Shown here: positions 10,894 through 23,200 of the stretch, one piece after another | Layout of the letters: every line of letters begins with the position of its first letter | Position numbering within the stretch: the stretch's first letter is position 1 | DNA from: Elmis aenea | Lineage: Eukaryota > Arthropoda > Insecta > Coleoptera > Elmidae | Length of the DNA: 64,000 nucleotides | Assembly (NCBI GenBank): GCA_947652605.1 | Contig: OX393577.1 | Location: forward strand, 66,426,108-66,490,107 | Direction of reading: 5' to 3' | The notes under the pieces: model-generated | Told to the model about the DNA's origin: nothing | Seen by the model: only the letters and a program-made list of their open reading frames with translations | Databases searched by the model: none | Program-made: the position numbers and the translations under genes

Positions 10894-13060
10894 GTAACAC
10901 TCTGCGAGTAGGATGCTTGCCATATGTATGTATTTAAAATTTTCGAATTCGTACGAAGTTTTCCCCACGGCAGATTTAGTTCGAAATTTATTTTCAAAGA
11001 CCTAAGGGCCTACCTGATAAGTTTGTAAAATATAAAAGGGAAGGTATTTTTTGTTTTCGAAAAATAATTATTTTGTAACACTCTGCGAGTAGGATGCTTG
11101 CCATATGTATGTATTTAAAATTTTCGAATTCGTACGAAGTTTTCCCCACGGCAGATTTAGTTCAAAATTTATTTTCAAAGACCTAAGGGCCTCTCTGATA
11201 AGCGTGTAAAATATAAAAGGGAAGGTATTTTTTGTTTTCGAAAAATTAATTATTTTGTAACTCTCTGCGAATAGGACGCTTACTATCTGTATGTATTTAA
11301 AATTTTCGCATTCGTACGAAGTTTTCCCCACGGCAGATTTAGTTCAAAATTTATTTTCAAAGACCTAAGGGCCTTTCTGATAAGTGTGTAAAATATAAAA
11401 GGGAAGGTATTTTTTGTTTTCGAAATAATAATTATTTTGTAACGCTCTGCGAGTAGGATGCTTGCCATATGTATGTATTTAAAATTTTCGTATTCGTACG
11501 AAGTTTTCCCCAGGGCAGATTTTGTTCGAAATTTATTTCCAAAGACCTAAGAGCCTACCTGATAAGTGTGTAAAATATAAAAGGGAAGGTATTTTTTGTT
11601 TTCGAAATAATAATTATTTTGTAACACTCTGCGAGTAGGATGCTTGCCATATGTATGTATTTAAAATTTTCGAATTCGTACGAAGTTTTCCCCACGGCAG
11701 ATTTAGTTCGAAATTTATTTCCAAAGACCTAAGGGCCTACCTGATAAGTGTGTAAAATATAAAAAGGAAGGTATTTTTTGTTTTCGAAATAATAATTTTT
11801 TTGTAACACTCTGCGAGTAGGATGCTTGCCATATGTATGTATTTAAAATTTTCGCATTCGTACCAAGTTTTCCCCACGGCAGATTATGTTCAAAATTTAT
11901 TTCCAAAGACCTAAGGGCCTCTCTGATAAGCGTGTAAAATATAAAAGGGAAGGTATTTTTTGTTTTCGAAAAAATAATTATTTTGTAACGCTCTGCGAGT
12001 AGGATGCTTGCCATGCGTATATATTTAAAATTTTCGAATTCGTACGAAGTTTTCCCCACGGCAGATTTAGTTCAAAATTTATTTTTAAAGACCTAAGGGC
12101 CTACCTGATAAGTGTGTAAAATATAAAAGGGAAGGTATTTTTTGTTTTCGAAATAATAATTTTTTTGTAACACTCTGCGAGTAGGATGCTTGCCATATGT
12201 ATGTATTTAAAATTTTCGAATTCGTACGAAGTTTTCCCCACGGCAGATTTAGTTCGAAATTTATTTTCAAAGACCTAAGGGCCTACCTGATAAGTTTGTA
12301 AAATATAAAAGGGAAGGTATTTTTTGTTTTCGAAATAATAATTTTTTTGTAACACTCTGCGAGTAGGATGCTTGCCATATGTATGTATTTAAAATTTTCG
12401 AATTCGTACGAAGTTTTCCCCACGGCAGATTTAGTTCGAAATTTAAATCCAAAGACCTAAGGGCCTACCTGATAAGTGTGTAAAATATAAAACGGAAGGT
12501 ATTTTTTGTTTTCGAAATAATAATTTTTTTGTAACACTCTGCGAGTAGGATGCTTGCCATATGTATGTATTTAAAATTTTCGAATTCGTACGAAGTTTTC
12601 CCCACGGCAGATTTAGTTCGAAATTTATTTCCAAAGACCTAAGGGCCTACCTGATAAGTGTGTAAAATATAAAAGGGAAGGTATTTTTTGTTTTCGAAAT
12701 AATAATTATTTTGTAACACTCTGCGAGTAGGATGCTTGCCATATGTATGTATTTAAAATTTTCGAATTCGTACGAAGTTTTCCCCACGGCAGATTTAGTT
12801 CAAAATTTATTTTCAAAGACCTAAGGGCCTACCTGATAAGTGTGTACAATATAAAAGGGAAGGTATTTTTTGTTTTCGAAATAATAATTATTTTGTAACA
12901 CTCTGCTAGTAGGATGCTTGCCATATGTGTGTATTTAAAATTTTCGCATTCCTACGAAGTTTTCCCCACGGCAGATCCAGTTCAAAATTTATTTCCAAAG
13001 ACCCAATTTTCTACCTGATAGGTGTGTAAAGGGTTTTTTTTCCTTGAAAACCACATATTT
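10894..13060 (-). repeat. Right satellite array, inverted copy of the 182-bp higher-order repeat
   Basis: The monomers are in reverse-complement orientation to those at 7290-10693, about 12 units. The variant sites reappear on the minus strand at 12059, 11468 and 11331, with spacings of 591 and 728 bp, exactly matching 7726 to 8317 and 8454 on the left. The two arms therefore share one higher-order arrangement. The arms differ in length: the first matching variant is 715 bp from the left terminus and 1283 bp from the right terminus. Confidence 0.9.
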
Positions 13061-13342
13061 TGTAACTCTGCTAAGAGGGTGCTTTGTATATGTATGTAAG
13101 TATTTAAAGATTTTGAATTACAGTGAAACATTTTTATCTCTGTAAAATATTTTGTTTTTATTTGCTACGATTCACAATGATGAGACAAATCAATGCAATA
13201 CTTGCATAAACATTGTGATAAAACTGATTTAAGTATTTTTTTAATAGTTTTAAAATCATGGTGACATATTATCTGGTCCACTGTAATATGAGCTATCCGA
13301 GAACAGAACCCAATCCCAATCCCAAGCTAACTTCAACGACGT

Positions 13343-13351
13343 ACAAACAAG
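13343..13351 (+). repeat. Right 9-bp target site duplication of the foldback element
   Basis: ACAAACAAG follows the right terminus CTTCAACGACGT and matches 7002-7010 exactly. Confidence 0.85.
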
Positions 13352-13460
13352 AGAAATCTGAACCATCATGCGCCATCTGTGAGTTACAGTGACAGTTATT
13401 TCGCTGTAAGTCACACACAAGAAGTACAGGAATCCCCTAACTTCATACAGGGTGTTTAAT
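13352..13460 (+). repeat. Displaced continuation of the interrupted tandem copy
   Basis: It contains GCGCCATCTGTGAGTTAC, then sequence matching 6790-6855, and ends in TACAGGGTGTTT, where the first copy has the degraded TATGAGGTGTTTT. It completes the second tandem unit that begins at 6873. Confidence 0.7.
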
Positions 13461-15429
13461 AGTATTGTAAATAACTATGTTGGCACATCAAAATTGAATG
13501 TATACTGTCTTTATTAACATGTAGGCTACTAAAATTAGTTACTTACTCATTTCACAGAACAAGAAATCGTTTGAAATTAAACAGGGCAGATAAGAATCAA
13601 ATGAATACTTTAAAATACATTGAAGTGCGAGTTTTAAAGTGAAATAAGTTGACTTTTGTCTTTTACAACAGTTTATTACAAGCCTTATAAATAAAACACA
13701 GCTTAAACAAATCTCACAGATTTATTTCAATATTAATAGTACAAATATTTGTTCTCTCCTACCATATAAAACATTTTGATTGAATTGATAATATAATTAA
13801 GAGTTTCTATCACAACTAGCTTTTAGAAATCAATGCCGATGACATTTCATGCAAAATGAAACATTAAAAACAATTCGAGTACTAATTTAAAACTAAAAAA
13901 GTTAAAAACACATATTTCAAAAACCTAAACAGTTTTAGGATATTCTTTAGTGAATTATACAGGAAAAATTGTCATTTTATGTAGGGTTTAAAATATATTT
14001 TTTAATATACTTTTAAGTATTCAATATAAATGAATCAATCAAGAATACATTTCAGTTGTATTGAGCTACTTTTGATACTTGTAGAAGCTTTAGAGAAGCT
14101 CTCGTATTTAATACAATTTACATTATAAAAACATGACAACAACAAAAAAAAACAAAAGCACATAAGTAAAGCATAGGCACATTAAAATCTTCAAACAAAT
14201 TCTTTATGTACAACCATAATAAATAATCTTCATTGCCTATTGTTTAAAAAAAAAATTATACTTCCATGCTTTTACATCACAGGTAATATTTCGATATAAA
14301 AATATTTAAATAAGAGTATTATACAGTGTTAAAAAGCATGCGACTTATTTGATCATGTAGTTTCTGTGCCTCAACAATATCTTGATTTTTTAAGTTACTC
14401 ACTGCATAGAGAAAATTAAAATAAAAAATTGAGACACCTAATTATTTTACACAGCCTATATTTACATACATAATAAAATTGAGTACGATATTAAAATACA
14501 ATTTACCTTCTTTAGGAAGCAACGCATTTATCTCAACATCAAAATAAAAAAATACGCTTGTTTTCCTGTTAATAATCTAATAAAGCACATATTGGAAAAG
14601 AATCCAATTTCGTATTTTGTGATTGTTTTATCACATTATTGCATTCATACACAATAATAATGAAGCTAAAATTATTGCTAGCTATAAATATGGCTAGAAT
14701 TAAAACTTAATATAATTATATGCTAAGTTTGTGTTGTTATCCGAGACCCAAAACGTATTTGGGCAATTGTATCGTTAATTTTGGGATGGACCAAAGCATG
14801 GACATTCTAAAAAATCGTAAAATATTAAACACTGAACAAAACTTACCAAGCATGAGAACTAGCTTAGCAAACTTTAAACAGTTTCCAAAACCTTCAAAAA
14901 TCCATTACCAAATTTAAACAGTGACTTAAAATTATTTAAATTATATACAAAAACCATTTTTAAAATATGTACAAAAGAAGATTAAGATAGATTTTATACA
15001 TGGGTAAAAAACGCAAAAAAAAACAAATTTGATCATCGTCTGAGCTAAACAAAACAAAAACATGAAACAAAATTGAATTTTAAGAAATTTTATGCAAAAA
15101 ACAAATAATGAACTACAGCATTGTTCACTTTCTGCTGTATTATATTGTTACACAACAATTATAAGGAAAAATAAACTGTAAAACAGTTAACTAGTTGTAT
15201 TGATGTCATTTAAACAATCAAACAAGTATTGTAAATTTTTTTTACTTACCTATTTCACTAAAAATAGTGCAATGTGCCCTCATGTGAATCCCTACACCAT
15301 ACTATAAGAACAAATATAATACATAAATATAAGGCAATATAAGCAACCATTAACTGCAAATTTTAAAGCATTAAGTGCAACAGTATTTAAAAAAAATTAA
15401 TAATTCAGTACACATGTATTTGTGTCACA
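13461..15429. other. Intergenic, no supported gene
   Basis: Very AT-rich. A 65-residue open frame at 14720-14917 has no recognisable features. On the minus strand, 15250-15290 carries a consensus donor (GTAAGT) after an AG-bounded segment. This could be a downstream untranslated exon of the sphingomyelinase gene, but nothing confirms it. Confidence 0.4.
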
Positions 15430-15431
15430 TA

Positions 15432-15534
15432 CAGGGTGTCCCAATTTCAACGCTTAGCATGAGGATATAATTTTAAACGACTTCTTAGCTCTATAGAGAT
15501 AAGCGACATTTCCCCATCGAATTTGGGACACCTT
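15432..15534. mobile_element. Short TA-flanked MITE with CAGGGTGTCCCAA tips
   Basis: The left tip CAGGGTGTCCCAATTTC follows TA, and the right end TTTGGGACACCTTA is its near-inverse next to TA. The total is about 103 bp. The interior (GCTTAGCATGAGGAT...) matches the subterminal region of the foldback at 18237-19158, so this is probably an internally deleted derivative. Confidence 0.7.
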
Positions 15535-17064
15535 ATATTGTTCGGCGAAGCTAATACGGCTCCAAAACAATTAATGTGGCATATCTAATTATTTCAGCTT
15601 GAAAACATTTAAAATCATGCAATATCTATCATTACAAAGCGTTAAATTCACTAAATTTTACTAAAAATCGCTAAACGAACACTAACTGTCAAAGCGTTTT
15701 CAAAAAATCTTTTTTAGGATGAATCACTAGCTAAAAACTATTAAATCCGTCCCCAATGAACATATATTGATGCATTTGCAAGGTTTTTATATATATTTCG
15801 CAGTATTTGCTGAGAAAATTCACATCGTAAAATAGGTTACGTGACATTTTATTCTTGTTTTTTTAATATAGCACAATATTTAAGCCAAATTTCCCAAATT
15901 TATGGTATGGAAACGATTAAGCACGTCAATATTTGTCTATAACAATCAAAATAAACCAGAAAATCTATTGCGTAAGTATGAAATCATCAACTAAAGTGTT
16001 TCCGCAGACCTCTGCCGATTTACCCCTAGCACGAATATCATAACCACGCTTTTAATTGCTAAAACGTTATAAAGCTTGTTGAAACGTATCTAGAATGAAG
16101 TAAATACAATTGTTATATCATTTTTTAGTGATTACGCATATTAAATTGATAGAAAATTAAGATTTTTGTTATTATTATCGACGAAAAGTACACCGTTCGT
16201 ACGGAAAGTACAATTTATTAACTTCAAATGAGAGCAGATGTGTACATGGGTGCACATAATGTTAATAAGTCATTTTTTTAACTGTCTTATTCCCAAAACC
16301 TAATTTTCCATGTAGTTTTTCCACTTAATTTGAACAACGCAGCACGAACCGACTTTGTATCTATTAATATAAGTGAGATTTTAAAGTTGGGAGAGGTCCA
16401 TTGATTCGCCTGAATAAACTTTGTAAAATTTCGCACTAAAACCTCAATATAATAGATATCCACACAAGGAATTCCAATTTAACAGAGAAAAGTTGGTGCA
16501 ATTTAATAGCTAAAGCAGTTTTTGCATTGATTACTCCACTTTCCAATCGAATAAATATAATCTACACTAGTTTATACAAACAAATGAAAAGCTCACAAAC
16601 AAATTAAAGTTAAAAAATTAGTATATGATTAAAATCTTTACTTTTCACATACCTCTAAAGTCACATAAGGTGTTACATTAATTTCTTTAGAGATTGTGCA
16701 TTTCTTTTACCAAAAGATTGTGTTTAAGCTAATTAAAAAGCAGAAAAAAATTAGTAAAGCCAAACTAACACTCTAAAATAATGATTATAGTTAAAATTTT
16801 GTACATCACACGATTAGTTCAATATAAATAAAATAATATTTTATTAAAATGATTTTAAAAGCATCAAAAAATTACTGAATAAAAATATTGTTGCAACTAA
16901 GAATAAAACTAAAGTTCTTGAAATCCAAAGAGTATTAATATTTTGCCATTAATCAAAAACAACAAATTTTTGTAGCAGAAAAGAAGTAACTATGTTTCTA
17001 ATTTGTTTATAAATCAAACAAATCAGAATTCGAAGTATTTTTATGCATTTGAAAAAAGTTGTAC
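15535..17064. other. Downstream of acid sphingomyelinase; presumed 3' UTR or intergenic
   Basis: No coding sequence was recognised. The 3' untranslated region of the sphingomyelinase gene should occupy part of this interval on the minus strand, but I could not choose one polyadenylation site among many AATAAA-like strings. Confidence 0.4.
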
Positions 17065-17254
17065 TTACGAAACAGAAATGGTATTGTAAAACCATTCCTT
17101 CCACGAGGAATTTGCCGAATTATCTATCCTTGACTCTATATCTTGACATAAATTGCGTCTATCGTGGGAACGACCACAGTGCAAATCACAAAGGATACGT
17201 TTTTTACAAGCCATATCGCAGGACGGCCTCACAGGGCTCGCTTTGTAATAATAC
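17065..17254 (-). CDS. SMPD1: Acid sphingomyelinase exon 14 (Cys-rich C-terminus, stop)
   Basis: Encodes [20 protein letters not shown] through [12 protein letters not shown] and TAA. It has five Cys residues in the family-typical tail. The TAA sits inside TTTC|GTAAGTAC, a consensus donor, so splicing there would remove the stop and extend or change the tail. Confidence 0.88.
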
Positions 17255-20200
17255 CTAAAAACAGGTTTAACAATTAAGATTGCTACTGATGAAGACACGA
17301 GAGTCTTAAAACTGGTCTAGCATTTCTACAAGTGATACTTCAAATAAAAAGATGAAGCGGTCTTTTATTAAACGTATTTAGATTAATAAATAAAAGAATT
17401 AAACCATTCAAGCATTTATCAAATATTTATTGAGTTAGGAGTCAATAAAACGAATTTTTTTTGGCAGTTTTGGAGTAAAACTTGTAAAGAAGACTTACTT
17501 ATAAAATAGTTCAAATAGCTGAGGTTCATTGGTCATCCTCTCAACAAGATTATCCCAATCCGAAGGTCGGAGCCCATCCATTCCGTACGCTTGTCTCACA
17601 GAATACAGTTTGAACCATATGGGATAGCCGTACAAATTGGCTTCTTTTAAATTCATGGTCCATGACTCGTGATCAATTACAGACTGGAAATGATAAAGAA
17701 TTTAAAAGACAAGTCCTATCATAATCGGATTAATTTTTGCAGAGGTACATTATGCAACCCCCCACCCTGCATATTTTTTAATCTGGATGAACCCTCCATT
17801 GTGTATGGAATCCAAAGATATCGCAACATGGGGTTTTTAAAAACACACTTACCCGCGTAGACTGCTCATGGTCTCCATCAACATAGTAAATGCGGTAACC
17901 AGGATTCAAGTCATAATACGGAGAAACTGATGGACCAACATATGCAACACTAATGGCTCGACCTAAAAAAAATACAACTCAACTAGCTCCACACCACAAA
18001 CAATTCAAAACAAACACTTACTCAAATCTTTATTATCATAAAACACTTCGAACTCATCATAATGTGTATGGCCAAAGAACTGGGCTGTGATGGTGGATTC
18101 ATATCGATTTATGATCGCGTAGTAGTTACGTGACCAAATTTTAATGCAGTCCGAATGTCCTGGAGGTATATGACCTAAAAGTCAACAACATTGATTCAAT
18201 TAACTGGCTAGAACTGCTAAGATGGTAGGACATATACAGGGTGTTTGAAATTCAAGTTTAAGCATGGGGATCTCGCTTATTATAATAGCTAGAGTATAGG
18301 TTTAAATTTGGTAAAGTTGCTAAATTTGGTGCTCATTAATAATCCAAAAAGAAATTGGAAATATCTCAACCGGTATCCGAGAAAATTAGGAAAAACTGGA
18401 AAATAAGATTTTTGAAAATCGTCTATAACTCCTTTGGAGTATGAAATACTTCAAATGTTTAAAAACATTGCCTAAGCAACTTTTTAAGCCGAATCGGATG
18501 GTGATCACAAATTTTTCCTAGATCGATTCGTTTTTGTTTTATGACAACCAACTTTGTTTTTTCTTATGGGCGCAAGTTTTGCTATTTACATAATCAAATA
18601 GCATTTATTTTTCTAAATCCATTGATGTATCACACATGGTATTTTACTTTTTCTTTCATTGTCAAATTTCAAAAAATACGTTTTAAACAATAACCATTAC
18701 AAATCAGGTTGGCCAGTCATTGTAGTTTATGTTGTTTCCATGACAACCGATCAACAAACTAAAAGTTTTGAAGGCCTGTTAGTCGTAAAAATGAACTTTA
18801 CTAATGAAGAAAAACGCGATATGCTGCCCATAAGAAAAAACAAAGTTGGTTGTCTAAAACAAAAACGAATCGACCTAGGAAAAATTTGTGACCACCATCC
18901 GATTCGGCTTAAACAGTTGCTTGGGTAACTTTTTTACACATTCAAAATATTTCAAACTCCAAAGGAGTTATAAACGATTTTCAAAAATGGACTTTCCAGT
19001 TTTTCCTAATTTTCTCGGATACCGTTTGAGATATTTCCAATTTCTCTTTGAATGATCAATAAGCATCGAATTTAGCAACTTTGCCAAATTTAAACCTATA
19101 CTCTAGCTATTATAATAAGCGAGATCCCCATGCTTAAACTCGAATTTCAATCACCCTGTATATTGAATAAGAGAATGTCCAGAGATGCTTGTAAAATGAG
19201 AGCAGGACGAAAAAGATGAAAGAGAATACCAAAGGAAACCTGGAATATAAAGGAAAGAAGCTGCCATGAATAAAAAAATTGAGTGGAGGAAAATTGGTGA
19301 GCTAGCAAAAAAAAAAGAAGAGCAAGAGGAAAATAACAAACACCTACGAAAAGCTGGAATGATGAGGTAAAAGTAAAATGCCATAAAGGGAGATTGAGTG
19401 GAGTTAAGTTTGAAAGTTGGCAAAATCCAAGAGAAAAGCAAGAGGAAAATAATCAAAGAGAAAACCAAGGAACACCTGAAATGAGGAGGTACAAAAAAAT
19501 GCCATGAAGAGAAAGATTGATTGGAGCAGAGTTTGAGAGTTGGCATTAGACAAGAGAAAAGCAAGAGAAAAGCAAGAGAAAAATAATCAAAGAGAAAACC
19601 AAGGAACACCTGAAATGAGGAGGTACAAAAAAATGCCATGGAGAAAGATTGATTGGAGCAGAGTTTGAGAGTTGGCATTAGACAAGAGAAGAACAAGAGG
19701 AAAATAACCAAAGTGAAGACCAACTTGGAATGATGAGGTGAAAAAAATCCATGAATAGAGATTAATTGGAATACAATTAGAGAGACAGAAAGTGGAGGAA
19801 TTACAAACAAAATGCACACACATGAGCAGAAAGAAAAGGCTAATACTTAAAGGTAGGGAGGCAGAGGATTTACAAGTTGATACATGACCAACATAAGGTA
19901 AATGTTTGTATGAATGTACTATATGTGATACACACCTATAACATGAACCTTTTCACCATTAAATTCTGCCGACTGTAGCTCATATATAAACCACTGTAGT
20001 TCTGTTGCTGGATCAGTACTATTAAGCAACAACCACCTGAAATACAACAATATTAAGCAAACTCTTAAAAAGGTATTGATTAGAAAGTTTAAATGAGTTT
20101 TACTGATTGTTTTTTCATTAATAAAATTTTTATTACTTAAAATGTTGCCCTATTAAGCCTACAAAGGTACAAAGTGAAGCAAATTTGAAAAACAAACAAC

Positions 20201-23200
20201 TTTTTCAAGTATTAAAATGTTACTTACCAATTTTTATTGTTACAATAGTTCATGTTCAGAGAGATTAATCGAAAACCAGGTCTAACTAGGACAGAGTAAA
20301 ATGCACCCCTACGAATCGTATTGCTCACTGAACTGGGCAACCATTTTCGCCATTGCTTATCCAGTTCATCATAAAGCCATGATATAGAACTGTCTGGACT
20401 ATCCACAAATGGTGGTGGAAAACTAATCAGGAAAAAAAATGAAAACAACAAATCATAGGCCAAAAACAGTGCAATACCTGTTAACAGGTGCTGACTCATG
20501 ATTACCAAGAGCTGGGAAAATTGGAATTCCTGGGAAAGTTTCATACATTTGAGCAACAGTTTCTTTCAGGATTTTCAAGTTTTCTTCACGGGTCTGGTTC
20601 CAAATATCATGAGGTGGTAAATCGCCAGTCCAAAGAATATAATCAATGTCCTAAAACACAGCAAACACTGCACATAACCATTTTCTCTTCTGGGCAAATT
20701 ACTTACTGGATGTGTTTCAGAGATGTGATTGAACATATTGTCTATTGTTATTTTAGGGGTATCGCATTTTCTGTAATCGCCCCATCTGCAACATTTAACA
20801 TTGTAGTGAATCAAATTATTTGGCAGTTGAAAATTTCACATACTTTCCTGCAGCTTGTTCTTTGGATGCAGAAGGACCATTGGTCAGTCGGCAGCACAGA
20901 GGCTCAGCACAATCAGCGTTGCTGCCTTCTAAGTAATAAGGATCGTAATGAGTATCAGATAAATGTAACACTTTAAAACTAGGAGCTCCTGCCTGAACAA
21001 ACAATAAGCATTAATACCACAACAAATTCCAACAAATATAATTGATTTAATATCAAACAAACCTTAGAGACATCTTGAGGTTCAACTGCAGGCTTTGGAA
21101 CTGGTGGGAACATGACTTCCCAATCATGATAAGGATTATAAACATCCCCACAGGCATCTCCTACTATAAAACTACAAATCTCATCAGGACCTGGGAACAA
21201 ATTTACATTTTAAACACATGAACATGAATATTTAGAAAATATCTTAAAAGACAAACACAGAAAGGCCATAACTCTCTATTGGCAAAAAAAAAACAAATAA
21301 CAAAATTTAAATTAAATACAATATACCAGAAAAACTTTAGAAACAGAAAAATGTTATGGTTCAATTTTTAAAATTCTTTGTGTGTACTAATATTTTAAAA
21401 AAATTATTTACCATATTTAACTTTTCCTAAAACGTATATAACTTCACCAGCAAATAATTCAGTCACTCCTTCACAAACTCTTGCTGACTGTATATTAAGA
21501 GAAACACAAAATTGATAAATAGTTTTCTTAATTTCTTTTTCCGATTTTCCTGTCCTGATATAATGTTGGAGTAATCCAGCACCTGAAAAAAAATTATAAA
21601 TAGCATCCTCAAAAATTAAATACATAAATCGCAAAATTTTTAAAATCTTAATAAATTAAAACATATTTTTTTGAAACAAAAATAATTTTCAAAAAAATGG
21701 GCAAAGCATTGACTAACTTTGGGTTGAAAAGGGCGGAGCTAGGGTAAAAGATTTTGTGGTGGGGATATTCAATTGTTTTGAAAATAAATAATACACTTAC
21801 AGTCAGATATTTTTATAAATTCCTGAATGTTATAATGAATTTTTTAATGCAAAATTTCATTCAATATTTAAAAATAATAATAATAAATATCAATAAAAGG
21901 TAATTTTTATGTACTCTGCTTTTTTTGCATTTTTTAATGTAGACGCCTTATCAACAAATTGTGGAAGATGAGTTGCAGATAACATTATAAGATACATATG
22001 AGCATAAAACTATTTCTATAAAATATATTCATAAATAAAGTGTAGCTTTCTTAAGAAACCAAGAGTTAAGAATAATTATTAAATGTATCTTACCTGCTTT
22101 GCAAGCAGTACATGACACTTTGGACATCACAGAAGTTTCCAGTTCAAAAGCAACTTGTTTAAGATTCAATAATTTTAAGGCCTTATCAACAAATTGTGGA
22201 AGATGAGTAGTTTTTTCTTGATCTCTGTCCCACAACATACGTGGCTAAAAAACATATTTTTTACGATTTGTGCGAATTTCCATTGAAATTTTGAGTTTGA
22301 GTTTTTTAACAACCTATTTCTTTACATACTTAATAACAAAAATATAACTCAGAAGGTAATAAAAAATATTGTTTTTGCAACTACATTACAAATGAATTCA
22401 ACAATAATGGAACTGCCAGAAAATTAAATTACCTCAACATATGTTTATTAATTTATAATGAAAGTTTTTCCCACAATCAAATTACATATATTTTTCCCGT
22501 TACTTTTTTAAGCTTCAAACACCTTAAATTTTCATCGTACAAATATTTCAAGTTCATCATATTATGTCAGTGAAAACTACACATTCTTCAGATAATTGTA
22601 ACAAGCTGCAGTTTATACATTAAAATTAAACAAAACTTTCTCTCTAATTCATAATAAAACAATTCCTAGTATGGTATGCATACACTTTAACCATTACAAA
22701 TGCTGGAGAAATTTTAATATTTTGATATTCTATACTCTCAATTCGTATGTTAAAACGAAAAGATTAAACTAATTTTAAATTCAAATTAATTACTAAATCA
22801 ATGAATGCAACTACAGAACTAAAATAATTTATTTCACAATAAATTTCTTTAAGATACATACGACATACATGCATACATAGCTAGTAATTCGATCGTTATC
22901 AAAGTATGACACAATACAATCCAGAAAAATTTAAAAAAAAAGAGTAAATATGTACACTTTTCTATACAACACAAAAATTAAGAACAACTACAGTAAAAAT
23001 AACACTTGATTGTTCTAAAAATTATTTAATGGACAACACTGCATAAAAAGTAACTTTGATCCTTTCATGTATGTGCATAAACAATTAAATTAGTAAGCTA
23101 TTAAATTAATTTTGAAACACAACATTTTCGAATTGCAATTAAAAGTTTTATAAACTCTTACTACAAAAGTTACTTACAGTGCCATCAGCAGATGGTGGTA

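Larger units (their letters stand above)
7011..13342. mobile_element. Large foldback (FB/MULE-like) element with satellite-filled inverted arms
   Basis: The termini are perfect inverted repeats: ACGTCGTTGAAG at 7011 and CTTCAACGACGT ending at 13342. Outer unique arms of about 270 bp (7011-7285 and 13060-13342) are highly similar in reverse complement. Inside them each arm becomes a head-to-tail array of a 182-bp unit, on the plus strand on the left and inverted on the right. The centre is a run of 200 Ns. Nine-base direct repeats ACAAACAAG flank it. In known biology, 9-bp duplications and long arms containing tandem repeats are the signature of Drosophila-type Foldback elements and the related Mutator-like group. 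Assignment to that group is inference, since no transposase is visible; one could lie in the gap. It is probably non-autonomous. Recombination within the arms would explain their unequal array lengths. Confidence 0.85.

Noticed and set aside
7726..12634. Many 61-136 residue open frames of the type MGKTSYE(F/C)ENFKYI... in both satellite arms
   Set aside because: The 182-bp monomer is not a multiple of three, so frames rotate from unit to unit. The frames exist on whichever strand follows the array orientation, and stops vary with single substitutions. They are by-products of the repeat, not a protein family.
7290..13060. CRISPR-like regular array
   Set aside because: The units are contiguous 182-bp monomers without unique spacers, in a eukaryotic genome. 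This is satellite DNA.
18659..18928. 89-residue open frame inside the intronic foldback element
   Set aside because: It spans the palindromic centre, shows no transposase motif, and parts of it are the inverse of each other.
19151..19819. 222-residue minus-strand open frame rich in Leu, Phe and Ser
   Set aside because: It arises from a polypyrimidine strand of a purine-rich tandem repeat inside an intron, contains internal repeats and has no domain signature.
20488..20976. 162-residue plus-strand open frame
   Set aside because: It is antisense to acid sphingomyelinase exons 6-8, whose minus-strand translation is clearly the conserved protein.
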